Positions 17,188-25,646 of a stretch of DNA of 64,000 nt are shown piece by piece. Source of the stretch: Flavobacteriales bacterium (GTDB lineage Bacteria; Bacteroidota; Bacteroidia; Flavobacteriales_F; PHOS-HE28). Location of the stretch: assembly GCA_016715895.1 (NCBI GenBank), contig JADJXH010000003.1:186001-250000 (forward strand), written 5' to 3'. The position numbers and the translations under genes are program-made. Numbering within the stretch: the first letter of the stretch is position 1; every line of letters begins with the position of its first letter. The notes beneath the pieces are model-generated. The model ran no database searches. It was not told the DNA's origin and saw nothing but the letters and a program-made list of their open reading frames with translations.

Positions 17188-18011
17188 GAACGGCGGCACT
17201 GCAACGGAACCGGAACGTTTCCACAGGTGGTCATGCGACCGTGCGCACGTCGCGTGGGGTTCGGCGCTCAGGACAAGCAGGAGCCGGTGGCCCGATCACC
17301 GCGTTCCTCCTCGTCTGGTCGGTCTGCTTCCTCGTCCAGCCGGCCATCGCCCAGACCACCGGCCAGTTGCGTCTGGTGGTGGATCCGGGGCATGACTTCC
17401 AGGTGATCCTGGACGGCGCGCACCGCATGCAGGAACGCGTGCTGGACCTCTCGGAGGGCAACCACCGGCTGCAGCTCTGGGCACCCACCCGCCGGATCGT
17501 GGACACCACGGTGTACGTCCGTGCCGGCAGCAGCCGCGAACTGGTCGTGCGGCTGCCGTATTCGGCGGAATTCCTGGCCCACCAACAGGAGGTGAAGCGC
17601 TTCCGCGAGCGGTTGTGGCTGAACAAGGCCCTGCCCACGGTGGCCACGGTGGGCGCCGCAGCATGGACCACGGCCGCCTACCTGGACTATCGCAAGGCCG
17701 GGCGACAACTGCGGGACGACAAGGACCTCTACACCACGAGCGCCGACCCCGGCGAGATCGCCGAACTGAAGAACGACGGCATCCCGGCGCATCAGGACGA
17801 CTTCCGCCGGAGCAAGGTGATGCTCGGCGTGAGCACCGGCGTGTTTGCCGTCGCGGCGGCCTACACCATCTGGTCGTACCGCCGCGCGGACCGGACCCCG
17901 CTGCCCCTGTTCGACGACAGGGAGAAGGTGCGCTTCGATGGGCTGGTATGGCTGCCGGGCCCCGATGGACGTGGGGTGTGGGCGGCCGGACTGACGATCC
18001 CCCTGCGATGA
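17184..18011 (+). CDS. PEGA-like membrane protein between parE and parC
   Basis: The 275-residue product starts with a long basic N-terminus and a hydrophobic segment at about 37-57, which may be an uncleaved or late signal. A region of about 60-125 resembles a PEGA-type beta domain ([37 protein letters not shown]). Two further hydrophobic segments lie near 150-170 and 212-230. Its ATG overlaps the parE stop (ATGA) and its own TGA overlaps the next ATG the same way, so it is translationally coupled. I do not know a role for it in chromosome segregation; it may simply share the transcript. Confidence 0.7.
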   Translation: MRTAALQRNRNVSTGGHATVRTSRGVRRSGQAGAGGPITAFLLVWSVCFLVQPAIAQTTGQLRLVVDPGHDFQVILDGAHRMQERVLDLSEGNHRLQLWAPTRRIVDTTVYVRAGSSRELVVRLPYSAEFLAHQQEVKRFRERLWLNKALPTVATVGAAAWTTAAYLDYRKAGRQLRDDKDLYTTSADPGEIAELKNDGIPAHQDDFRRSKVMLGVSTGVFAVAAAYTIWSYRRADRTPLPLFDDREKVRFDGLVWLPGPDGRGVWAAGLTIPLR

Positions 18012-18436
18012 GCACCCTGCGCCACCTGCCGATCATGGCCGCCCTGCTGCTGGGGCTGGCCGGCTGCTACAAGGACGACATCGACCTCGCGGCCCTGACG
18101 AACAACCCATTCGACGCTGACTACGCGGGGCCGGCGGTCTTCAGCCTGGACACCATCTTCGTGGAGCAGGTGCTCGGTCCGCCGAACTTCTACCGCCAGG
18201 TGGTGCAGTTCAAGGTGAACGCGAGCCTCTTCCTGGCGTCCGCCAGCTATCAGGTGGAGGTGCACGACCTCGTGGAGGGTACGCGCACGCTGGTGGGGCA
18301 GGTGCCGCCGGGTTCGCATACGCTGCGCTTCTATCGCCTGGAGTACCTGCCCGGCCAGGAGGTCTGCCTGGAACTGCGGCTCACCAACAACAACGCATTC
18401 GGTCGTCCCGAGACGATCTGTGGAACATGGCCATGA
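18008..18436 (+). CDS. Small lipoprotein between parE and parC
   Basis: This 142-residue protein has a lipoprotein signal ([20 protein letters not shown], lipobox LAGC with Cys 20). The mature part is a short beta-rich domain without recognised motifs (FSLDTIFVEQVLGPPNFYRQ, YQVEVHDLVEG, QEVCLELRLTNNN). The frame is open far upstream, but the start at 18008 gives the lipobox and the same ATGA coupling to the previous gene as seen at 17184. It overlaps the start of parC by 4-10 nt. Confidence 0.75.
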   Translation: MSTLRHLPIMAALLLGLAGCYKDDIDLAALTNNPFDADYAGPAVFSLDTIFVEQVLGPPNFYRQVVQFKVNASLFLASASYQVEVHDLVEGTRTLVGQVPPGSHTLRFYRLEYLPGQEVCLELRLTNNNAFGRPETICGTWP

Positions 18437-21201
18437 ACGACGAACAGGACGGGTCGGAGGAGCGCACCGGGGCGGAGGAAGGTCCGGTGGAAGGTGCAGC
18501 GCAGGAGGGTGGTGAGCGCGGTGTGCCGGGCCTGGCCCCGGGCACCGGTGGTGCGTTCAGCGTGAGCGGCATGTACCGAAGCTGGTTCCTGGACTATGCC
18601 AGCTACGTGATCCTGGAACGCGCGGTGCCCGCGCTGTACGACGGCCTGAAGCCCGTGCAGCGCCGCATCCTGCATGCCATGAAGGAGCTCGATGATGGGC
18701 GCTACAACAAGGTGGCCAACATCATCGGGCACACCATGCAATACCACCCGCACGGCGACGCCAGCATCGGCGATGCGCTGGTGCAGCTGGGCCAGAAGGA
18801 CCTGGTGATCGACTGCCAGGGCAACTGGGGCAACACCCTCACGGGCGACAGCGCCGCGGCGCCCCGCTACATCGAGGCCCGCCTCAGCAAGTTCGCCAAG
18901 GACGTGGTCTTCAACCCGAAGACCACCGAGTGGCAGCTGAGCTACGACGGCCGCAACAAGGAGCCCATCTTCCTGCCGGTGAAGTTCCCGCTGCTGCTGG
19001 CGCAGGGCGCGGAAGGCATCGCCGTGGGCCTCAGCTGCAAGGTGCTGCCGCACAACTTCAACGAGCTCATCGACGCCAGCATCGCCGTGCTGCGCAAGCG
19101 CTCCTTCGACCTGGTGCCCGACTTCCCCACGGGCGGCCTGGCCGATGTGAGCAACTACAACGAGGGCGAGCGGGGCGGCCGCGTGCGCTGCCGGGCCCGC
19201 ATCCGCAAGGAGGACAACAAGACCCTCGTCATCACCGAGATCCCCTTCGGCACCACCACCACCTCGCTCATCGAGAGCATCATCAAGGCCAACGAGAAGG
19301 GCAAGATCCGCGTGCGGCACATCGAGGACAACACGGCCGAGAACGCCGAGATCCTCATCCACCTGGCCGCCGGCGTGAGCCCGGACACCACCATCGATGC
19401 GCTCTTCGCCTTCACCGATTGCGAGGTGAGCATCGCGCCCAACGCCGTGGTGATCGAGAACGACAAGCCGCGCTTCGTGGGGGTGAAGGAACTGCTGCGC
19501 ATCAGCACGGAGAACACGCTGCGCCTGCTGAAGCTCGAACTGGAGATCCGGCTGGAGGAGCTGGAGGCCCAATGGCACTTCAGTTCGCTGGAGCGCATCT
19601 TCATCGAGAAGAAGGTGTACCGCAAGATCGAGGAGGCCGAGACCTGGGAGGAGGTGCTGAGCTTCATCGACAAGGGCCTGAAGCCCCACGTCAAGGAACT
19701 GCGCCGGCCCGTCACCGAGGAGGACATCCTCCGCCTCACCGAGATCCGCATCAAGCGCATCTCCAAGTACGACAGCTTCAAGGCCGACGAGCACATCCGC
19801 GGCCTGGAGGACCAGATCGCCGAGGTGAAGGACAAGCTGGCCCACCTGGTGGACCATGCCGTGGAGCACTTCAAGGAGCTGAAGAAGAAGTACGGGGCGG
19901 GCCGCGAGCGCCGCACCGAACTGCGCACCTTCGACACCATCGTGGCCACCAAGGTGGCCGTGGCCAACCGCAAGCTCTATGTGGACAAGGCCGAAGGCTT
20001 CATGGGCTGGAGCCTGCGCAACCACGAATTCGTGGACGAGTGCTCGGACATCGACGACATCATCGTGTTCCGCGAGAACGGCACCATGCTCGTCACCAAG
20101 GTGGCCGACAAGAAGTTCATCGGCAAGGGCGTGCTGCACGTGGGCGTGTGGAAGAAGAACGATGAGCGCACCATCTACCACATGGTGTACCAGGACGGCC
20201 CCAAGGGCGCGTACTACATGAAGCGCTTCGCCGTCACCGGCATCACGCGCGACAAGGAGTACGACCTCACCAGCGGTGCGCCCGGAAGCAGGGTGGAGTA
20301 CTTCAGCGCCAACCCCGATGGCGCCGCCGAAGTGCTGCAGGTCACGCTGCGGCCGCGGCCCAACCTGCGCAGAACGAAGTTCGACGTGGACTTCAGCCAG
20401 TTGTCCGTGAAGGGCCGGGGCAGCAAGGGCAACCTGCTGACGCGCTACATGGTGCAGAAGGTGGTGCTGAAGGAGCGCGGGGGCAGCACGCTCGGCGCCA
20501 TCCCCATCTGGTTCGACGAGACGGTGCGCCGCCTCAACGACACCGGCCATGGGCGCTACCTGGGCCGCTTCTCCGGCGAGGACCGCATCCTGGCCATCAT
20601 GAGCGACGGCAGCTACCAGCTCTTCCCCTTCGTGCTCAGCACGCACTTCCCGGACAACGCCGTCACCGTGGTCAAGTGGGACCCGAAGGCGGTGGTGAGC
20701 GCCGTGTACTGGGAGGGCGAGAAGCAGCAGTTCCAGGTGAAGCGCTTCCTGGTGGAGCCCTCGCGCGAGCCCATGTCCTTCATCACGGACCATCCGGAGA
20801 GCCGGCTGGCCGTGCACAGCCTGGTGGGCCATCCGCGCGTGCGGGTGAGCTTCGACAAGCGCAGCAGCGACCGGCCCGACGAGGAGGTGGACCTGGAGTC
20901 CTTCATCGCGGTGAAGGGGGTGAAGGCCCTCGGCAACCGCCTCACGCCCTTCAAGGTGAAGGAACTGGAGCTCCTGGATCCGGCTTTCATCCCGATGACC
21001 CCCGAGCTGGAGGAGGTACAGGGCATGTTGATCAGCGATGAGGAGATCGGCAACCTGGAGGCGCCCGAGGAGGAGGGCCTCGAGGAGAGCCCGGTGAAGC
21101 GGTTCAAGCGGCAGCAGGCCGTTCAGGAGGTGGAGCGGTCGCCGGAGGACCCGCTGATCGGTTACGAGCCTGGCAAGCAGATCACCCTGGGGCTGGACTG
21201 A
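18427..21201 (+). CDS. parC: DNA topoisomerase IV subunit A
   Basis: This 924-residue breakage-reunion subunit pairs with ParE. It shows MYRSWFLDYASYVILERAVP, the DNA-gate region (GDSAAAPRYIEARLS, with the expected catalytic Tyr), long coiled-coil sequence near 460-500 and a C-terminal beta-pinwheel-like region. I see no GyrA box (QRRGGKG), which favours ParC over GyrA. The N-terminal 35 residues and C-terminal 70 residues are acidic and low-complexity. Starts at 18427 and 18433 are both possible; the second would give the ATGA overlap seen in the rest of the operon. Confidence 0.95.
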   Translation: MAMNDEQDGSEERTGAEEGPVEGAAQEGGERGVPGLAPGTGGAFSVSGMYRSWFLDYASYVILERAVPALYDGLKPVQRRILHAMKELDDGRYNKVANIIGHTMQYHPHGDASIGDALVQLGQKDLVIDCQGNWGNTLTGDSAAAPRYIEARLSKFAKDVVFNPKTTEWQLSYDGRNKEPIFLPVKFPLLLAQGAEGIAVGLSCKVLPHNFNELIDASIAVLRKRSFDLVPDFPTGGLADVSNYNEGERGGRVRCRARIRKEDNKTLVITEIPFGTTTTSLIESIIKANEKGKIRVRHIEDNTAENAEILIHLAAGVSPDTTIDALFAFTDCEVSIAPNAVVIENDKPRFVGVKELLRISTENTLRLLKLELEIRLEELEAQWHFSSLERIFIEKKVYRKIEEAETWEEVLSFIDKGLKPHVKELRRPVTEEDILRLTEIRIKRISKYDSFKADEHIRGLEDQIAEVKDKLAHLVDHAVEHFKELKKKYGAGRERRTELRTFDTIVATKVAVANRKLYVDKAEGFMGWSLRNHEFVDECSDIDDIIVFRENGTMLVTKVADKKFIGKGVLHVGVWKKNDERTIYHMVYQDGPKGAYYMKRFAVTGITRDKEYDLTSGAPGSRVEYFSANPDGAAEVLQVTLRPRPNLRRTKFDVDFSQLSVKGRGSKGNLLTRYMVQKVVLKERGGSTLGAIPIWFDETVRRLNDTGHGRYLGRFSGEDRILAIMSDGSYQLFPFVLSTHFPDNAVTVVKWDPKAVVSAVYWEGEKQQFQVKRFLVEPSREPMSFITDHPESRLAVHSLVGHPRVRVSFDKRSSDRPDEEVDLESFIAVKGVKALGNRLTPFKVKELELLDPAFIPMTPELEEVQGMLISDEEIGNLEAPEEEGLEESPVKRFKRQQAVQEVERSPEDPLIGYEPGKQITLGLD

Positions 21202-21259
21202 CGCCGGCACCGGTCCGCACGGCCCATCCTGTTGGGGATGAACAACGGGCCTGCTGCTG

Positions 21260-21267
21260 TAGCTTCG
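21260..21267 (+). promoter_or_regulatory. -7 element TAGCTTCG
   Basis: TAGCTTCG lies 17 nt before the ATG at 21285, the usual position in this genome. Confidence 0.4.
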
Positions 21268-21284
21268 GCGCACAAGCCGATGCC

Positions 21285-21668
21285 ATGAGCCTCTACCGCC
21301 GGTCCCTGCTCACCGCCGTCCTGATCGGCTGCGGTGCGGTCGCCCAGCTCGATGCACAGAACTTGGTCAACACGCGCCGGACCGAGGTGCACCTGCTGTG
21401 CCACTGGCGGCCCGGCACCGAATGCCCTGGCGATGTGCTGAAGGAGACCGCGGTGATCTATACCGTGCCGGCGGACAGCGCGATCGTGCCCATGCGCCCC
21501 GGCGGTGGCGACCGCTGGGTGCTCAACCGGGTGGAAGTGTGCTGCGATGCGCGGTGCCTGGTGCGGTCCGAGGCGATCGTGACATGCAGCACCTCCAGCG
21601 ACAAGGGCCGGTGCGGCAAGGACCCGGTGAAGCTCATCCGGGAGGAGCGGCGGTACACCGTCGAGTGA
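21285..21668 (+). CDS. Small secreted Cys-rich protein, unknown
   Basis: The 127-residue product has a signal peptide (MSLYRRSLLTAVLIGCGAVA, then QLDAQ). About eight Cys are spread through the mature part (LLCHWRPGTECPG, VCCDARCLV, VTCSTSSDKGRCGKD), suggesting a disulfide-stabilised periplasmic or secreted domain. No family was recognised. Its stop codon directly abuts the stop of the convergent T9SS gene in the sequence TGATCA, so there is no intergenic terminator. Confidence 0.7.
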   Translation: MSLYRRSLLTAVLIGCGAVAQLDAQNLVNTRRTEVHLLCHWRPGTECPGDVLKETAVIYTVPADSAIVPMRPGGGDRWVLNRVEVCCDARCLVRSEAIVTCSTSSDKGRCGKDPVKLIREERRYTVE

Positions 21669-24600
21669 TCACGGCCTGACGACCACCAAGGGCAGCCTGT
21701 CCGTGTGGTCACCGCGGACCACCTCCACCGTGTACCGGCCGGCTGCCAGCGCGTGGACATCCAGCACCAGCGGCAACGAGGGGCCCTTTGGCTCCATGGC
21801 CGGGCGCCCGGTGGCATCGAGCACACGCACGATGGCCTGGTGCGGCCGCGCATCGATGCGCAGCTGGTCCGTGGCCGGATTCGGCCAAAGCCGCAGGGAT
21901 GCGGAGGACGGATCCGGCCCCAGGCCGGTATCGTCGTCCACGTAGATGCTGTCCACCGCGGTCCCCGTGCAGGTCCCATCGTTCACGGCGTACTGCACCA
22001 CCACCCAGCCGAGGCCATGCTCCTGCGCGTTGAACTCCTGCACGGTCAGGCCGTCGATCGCATACGTGCCGCCCGCTGGCGATCCACCGGCCAAGGGCAG
22101 CGCGGGTTGATGCAGGCCAAGGCTGTCCACCGGAAGGTTGAGCGCGGCGAGCGGCGCGGCGAGCACCACCACTTCGACGGTGTCAATGCCCGGGCACTCG
22201 TCCACGAGCGCCGCCGTGAGCGTGATCACCTGTAGCCCCGCGCCGGAGGCCGCGGGGTCGAACTGCCCGATGGTGCCTGATCCGCTTGCCGCGCCGCCCC
22301 AGTCGCCCGCCGGGGATCCGGTGAGCTCAACCGCGGGCCCGTTGTCGCAGTAGGGACCACCGGCCATCACCTCCGGAACGGTGCGGGCCTGGACGGAGAA
22401 GGTGCGGGGCAGGTTGCTGCACTGGCCGCCGGTGGCATCGGTGAAGGTGTAGATGGCCGCACCGTCGTACGGCAGCGGTGCGATGAAGGTGGGATCCAGC
22501 GAACCATCGGCGCCGTTGAGCGGTGCGGACCACAGCCCGCCCAACGGGAGCGCGTGATACGCCTGGATGCCTTCATCCGCACAGAAGATGGACCCATCGG
22601 CAGGGCCGAACACCGAGGGACGGCGCAGGGCGGTGATGGATTGGGAGGCCTCGGTGCTGCAGCCGTTGGCGTCGGTGTAGCTGTAGTGCAGCAGGTAGTT
22701 GCCGAACTGATGGGTGCTCACATCGAAGTGTCCGCCAAGCACGCCGAAGCCGCTCCACAGGCCCCCGGCCGGTTGCGCGTGGTGCAGGGCGTAGGGGCCC
22801 GAACTGCTGCACAAGGTGTCGAACGGGGTGAGGAGCACCTCGGGTTCGGGGTGTACCGTGATCCAGGTGGTGAGCGTGTCGGCACAGAAGGCCCCGGCAT
22901 CGGCGGTGGTCACCAGCGCGTAGGTCCCGGGCCCCAAGGCCGGATCGAACTGCACGGCCAGGATGTGGGGCTGCACGTATTGCGCGCCGAACACCGGTCC
23001 GCTCAAGGTGACCGTGCCCGGTGACGGGCCACTGAGCACCACGGTCTGTGGCGCATCGTTGGCGCACATCGCGGTATCCACCAGCAGGCTCATCGGCGCG
23101 GGTGCGGGCAGGTCGAGCCATAAACCCTCGCTCGCGCAGCTGCCACCGGCGGCATCCTGCAGCACGAAGACGACCTCGCCCAGGATGGGCCGCTGGTCCA
23201 GGTCCAACAGACCGGTGCTGTCCACCGCCCCGAACCACACGCCGGTGGATGGTCGTGCCACCAGTTGCACGGGACCTTCGGGGCAGGTGGGGATCGGGGC
23301 CACCAGGGGCTGCACGGTGGGGGCCTGCACCACCAGCAGGGATGCGTCCGCGGATACGGGACAGCCCGTGGTGTCGACCACAAGATGTTGAAGAGCATAG
23401 GCACCGGGTGGGGCCATGAAGGCCTGGAACTGGCCCTGGGCCACGTAGGGGCCGGACCAAGATCCGGTCGCCGGCAGGGGCGGAGGGAGCGCGTAGCTGC
23501 CCCCGAACCAGCACAGGGTGTCGAGCGCGGGCATGCTGAGGGACCAGTCCGGCGCCGCATGCGGGAGCTCGCTCCGGTACCATCCGAACGCGTTCGGATA
23601 GGTGACCACCAGGTCATCGCGTCCATCTCCGTCGAGGTCGGCCCAAAGCGGTCCATCCCCTTTCAGCACATCGTTGAGGGCGATGGGCGGTGAGGATCCG
23701 ATGAGGCCGTTGCGCAGGTGGCGCCAGCGCGTCGGGGCACCGGGGTCGGTGGGGAAGTAGACCACCGAGGCCGATGCGCCGCAACCCGGACGCCCATAGG
23801 CCGCTTCGCCGACATCGCTGCCGGAGGCGAGCGGCAGCAGGGTGAAGGAGGGCCATGCGCCTTCGTTCCGCACCCATTGGAGCAGCGGCCCGTGCAGCCC
23901 GATGTCGAGGTCACCATCCCCGTCGAGGTCGAGGAGCGCCGCTTCATGTTCGATATCGGAGAGGGTCGTGAAGGCGATCACCGACGTCCACGCGCTGCCA
24001 TCCCCGGCGCTGTTCTCCAACACCACGTAGGTGCCCGTGAGGTCATGCTGCAGCAGGTCGTTGTCGCCGTCGGTGTCCAGGTCGCCCACGGCGAACAGCC
24101 CTGAGCTGATGCCCGGGAGCACGTCCGGCAGGGTCTCCAGCGGGGCGAAGGATCCGCCTGCATTGGTGCAGCGGAACACGGTGTTGTGTCCGCCGAAGAG
24201 CGCGAGCACTTCGGGCAGCCCGTCGCCGGTAAGGTCGGCAAGGTGGAGGGCGGTGAAGCCGACGGGCAGCAAGCGGGCCGGCAGGGTGGTGATGGGCTGC
24301 GGCGCACCGAAGGCGCCCAGCCCGTTGAGGTTCTCCAGCAGGAAGAGGGTGCTGTCGTTGTCCCGGGCCACCACCAGGTCCGTGTCGCCGTCCCCATCCA
24401 CATCGCCGGGCCGCACCATGAGCCGCACGTTGGCCGGCTGGGGCAGGATCACATGATGGGGACCGAAGTCACCCTGCCCATCGAGGTTGCGGTACCAGTG
24501 CAGACCGTCCTCCTTGGTCGCCAGCAGGTCCAGGTCATCATCGCCGTCCAGATCGCAGGCCTGCACGTGGCGCACGGCACAGCCATCCACCGGCTGAAGA

Positions 24601-24674
24601 CCGCCGAACTGCGCCATGGCCGGCCAGGCGTGGACGCACGCCACAACGACGACCAGGTCACGAAGGGTCCGCAT
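21669..24674 (-). CDS. Large secreted FG-GAP/VCBS repeat protein with T9SS sorting domain
   Basis: This 1001-residue protein has a signal peptide (RDLVVVVACVHAWPAMAQ) and an N-terminal half made of FG-GAP/VCBS-type repeats with calcium-loop sequences (DLDGDDDLDLLATKEDGLH, GDVDGDGDTDLVVA, DLDGDGDLDIGLHGP, DLDGDGRDDLVVTY), expected to form a beta-propeller. The second half has PKD- or Ig-like repeats with phrases such as GSYALPPPLPATGSWSGPYV and CSSSGPYALHHAQPAGG. The C-terminus is a T9SS type A domain (LRLWPNPATDQLRID). It is probably a surface adhesin-like protein. It is preceded by TACCTTTG at 24685-24692. Confidence 0.85.
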   Translation of the reverse strand: MRTLRDLVVVVACVHAWPAMAQFGGLQPVDGCAVRHVQACDLDGDDDLDLLATKEDGLHWYRNLDGQGDFGPHHVILPQPANVRLMVRPGDVDGDGDTDLVVARDNDSTLFLLENLNGLGAFGAPQPITTLPARLLPVGFTALHLADLTGDGLPEVLALFGGHNTVFRCTNAGGSFAPLETLPDVLPGISSGLFAVGDLDTDGDNDLLQHDLTGTYVVLENSAGDGSAWTSVIAFTTLSDIEHEAALLDLDGDGDLDIGLHGPLLQWVRNEGAWPSFTLLPLASGSDVGEAAYGRPGCGASASVVYFPTDPGAPTRWRHLRNGLIGSSPPIALNDVLKGDGPLWADLDGDGRDDLVVTYPNAFGWYRSELPHAAPDWSLSMPALDTLCWFGGSYALPPPLPATGSWSGPYVAQGQFQAFMAPPGAYALQHLVVDTTGCPVSADASLLVVQAPTVQPLVAPIPTCPEGPVQLVARPSTGVWFGAVDSTGLLDLDQRPILGEVVFVLQDAAGGSCASEGLWLDLPAPAPMSLLVDTAMCANDAPQTVVLSGPSPGTVTLSGPVFGAQYVQPHILAVQFDPALGPGTYALVTTADAGAFCADTLTTWITVHPEPEVLLTPFDTLCSSSGPYALHHAQPAGGLWSGFGVLGGHFDVSTHQFGNYLLHYSYTDANGCSTEASQSITALRRPSVFGPADGSIFCADEGIQAYHALPLGGLWSAPLNGADGSLDPTFIAPLPYDGAAIYTFTDATGGQCSNLPRTFSVQARTVPEVMAGGPYCDNGPAVELTGSPAGDWGGAASGSGTIGQFDPAASGAGLQVITLTAALVDECPGIDTVEVVVLAAPLAALNLPVDSLGLHQPALPLAGGSPAGGTYAIDGLTVQEFNAQEHGLGWVVVQYAVNDGTCTGTAVDSIYVDDDTGLGPDPSSASLRLWPNPATDQLRIDARPHQAIVRVLDATGRPAMEPKGPSLPLVLDVHALAAGRYTVEVVRGDHTDRLPLVVVRP

Positions 24675-24684
24675 CAGGCTACGA

Positions 24685-24692
24685 CAAAGGTA
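24685..24692 (-). promoter_or_regulatory. -7 element TACCTTTG
   Basis: TACCTTTG on the minus strand lies 10 nt before the ATG at 24674 and is a 7-of-8 or better match to TAnnTTTG. Confidence 0.55.
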
Positions 24693-24707
24693 GCCCGGCG
24701 GCGAGGG

Positions 24708-25499
24708 TCAATGCGCACAAAGCACCGGGATGGCGTGCTCGTTCACGAGCAGGCGCTCCTTCTCGGCATCGGCGATGTAGCGGTATTCGTCGGACGCGTC
24801 GGCGATGATGGCGAACCCGTGGGCGTTCACGCGATGGGCGTAGCGGATGGTCTGTTCGGCGAAGCCGATGGAGAACACCTGAAGGGGTTCGTTCACTTCC
24901 ACGGTGCGGATGCCGGCCTGTTCCAGGTGGCGCAGCGCGCGCAGCTTGTTGGACAGGAGCACCTCCGAGGGTTGTTCGTTCGGGCGCATCACCTGATAGA
25001 TGTGCACCTCGGTGCCGTCGAGCTTCGCCAGCCAGGTGACGGCGTCCAGCAGGCCGCCGATCTCCGCATGGCCGGAGACGGGCATCACCAGGCGCTCCAC
25101 GCGCTGTGCCGGGCTCTGTTGCTGCATGATCCACGCGGGAAGGGGCACATGGCGCACCAGCTTGAGGATGTCGGCACCGAACAGGTTCTGGCGCAGCCCG
25201 CGCGGCCCGTGGGTGCCGGCCACCATCAGGGCATGCCCGGTGGCCGCCTCGGCGGCGATCTCCTTCAGGAAGTTGCCATCGCGGTAGAGGACACGCACCG
25301 GAGCGCCGGAGGCACCGCGCATGGCGAGCCCTTCCAGTTCGGCGCGGACCTGATCCCCGACGGGGCCCGACCGTTCGTGCTTATCGCGCACATGCAACAG
25401 GGTGACGGAGGACGCCGAGGCCTTGGCGAGCCGCACAGCATGGGCCAGGGCGGTGCCGCCCAGTTCGGACATGTCCACGGGGCAGAGCAGGTCGCGCAT
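24708..25499 (-). CDS. Tandem universal stress protein (UspA family)
   Basis: About 263 residues with two Usp folds. The first begins MRDLLCPVDMSELGGTALAH and includes VTLLHVRD and the ATP-loop-like GTHGPRGLRQNLFGAD; the second begins near residue 135 (RVERLVMPVSGHAEIGGLLD) and lacks a clear G-2x-G-9x-G loop. Usp proteins bind nucleotides and support stress survival. The start at 25499 was chosen because it begins the first Usp strand and is preceded by TATCTTGC at 25517-25524; the frame stays open upstream without homology. It is divergent from the LVIVD-repeat gene. Confidence 0.85.
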   Translation of the reverse strand: MRDLLCPVDMSELGGTALAHAVRLAKASASSVTLLHVRDKHERSGPVGDQVRAELEGLAMRGASGAPVRVLYRDGNFLKEIAAEAATGHALMVAGTHGPRGLRQNLFGADILKLVRHVPLPAWIMQQQSPAQRVERLVMPVSGHAEIGGLLDAVTWLAKLDGTEVHIYQVMRPNEQPSEVLLSNKLRALRHLEQAGIRTVEVNEPLQVFSIGFAEQTIRYAHRVNAHGFAIIADASDEYRYIADAEKERLLVNEHAIPVLCAH

Positions 25500-25516
25500 G
25501 GTCTCCGGATGGGCCG

Positions 25517-25524
25517 GCAAGATA
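25517..25524 (-). promoter_or_regulatory. -7 element TATCTTGC
   Basis: TATCTTGC on the minus strand lies 17 nt before the universal stress protein ATG. Confidence 0.45.
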
Positions 25525-25634
25525 GAGGTGTTCCGCAGGTGCGCACCGACGACCTTCCATCGGCGTTGGATGCCCTTCCAACGATCGCACCGGCCTTTCC
25601 ACGGTCGGCTCGGGGGAGGCCCCCTGCGAACCCC

Positions 25635-25642
25635 TACCTTGC
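25635..25642 (+). promoter_or_regulatory. -7 element TACCTTGC
   Basis: TACCTTGC lies only 4 nt before the ATG at 25647, identical in sequence and distance to the element before 9191. This decides the start of the long downstream frame. Confidence 0.5.
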
Positions 25643-25646
25643 CCGC

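Noticed and set aside
15166..17199. Long open frame antisense to parE
   Set aside because: It mirrors parE codons, is rich in Val/Ala/His/Leu and has no recognisable domain. In high-GC DNA the strand opposite a real gene often stays open.
18331..21273. 980-codon open frame antisense to parC
   Set aside because: Same reason; parC on the other strand is unambiguous.
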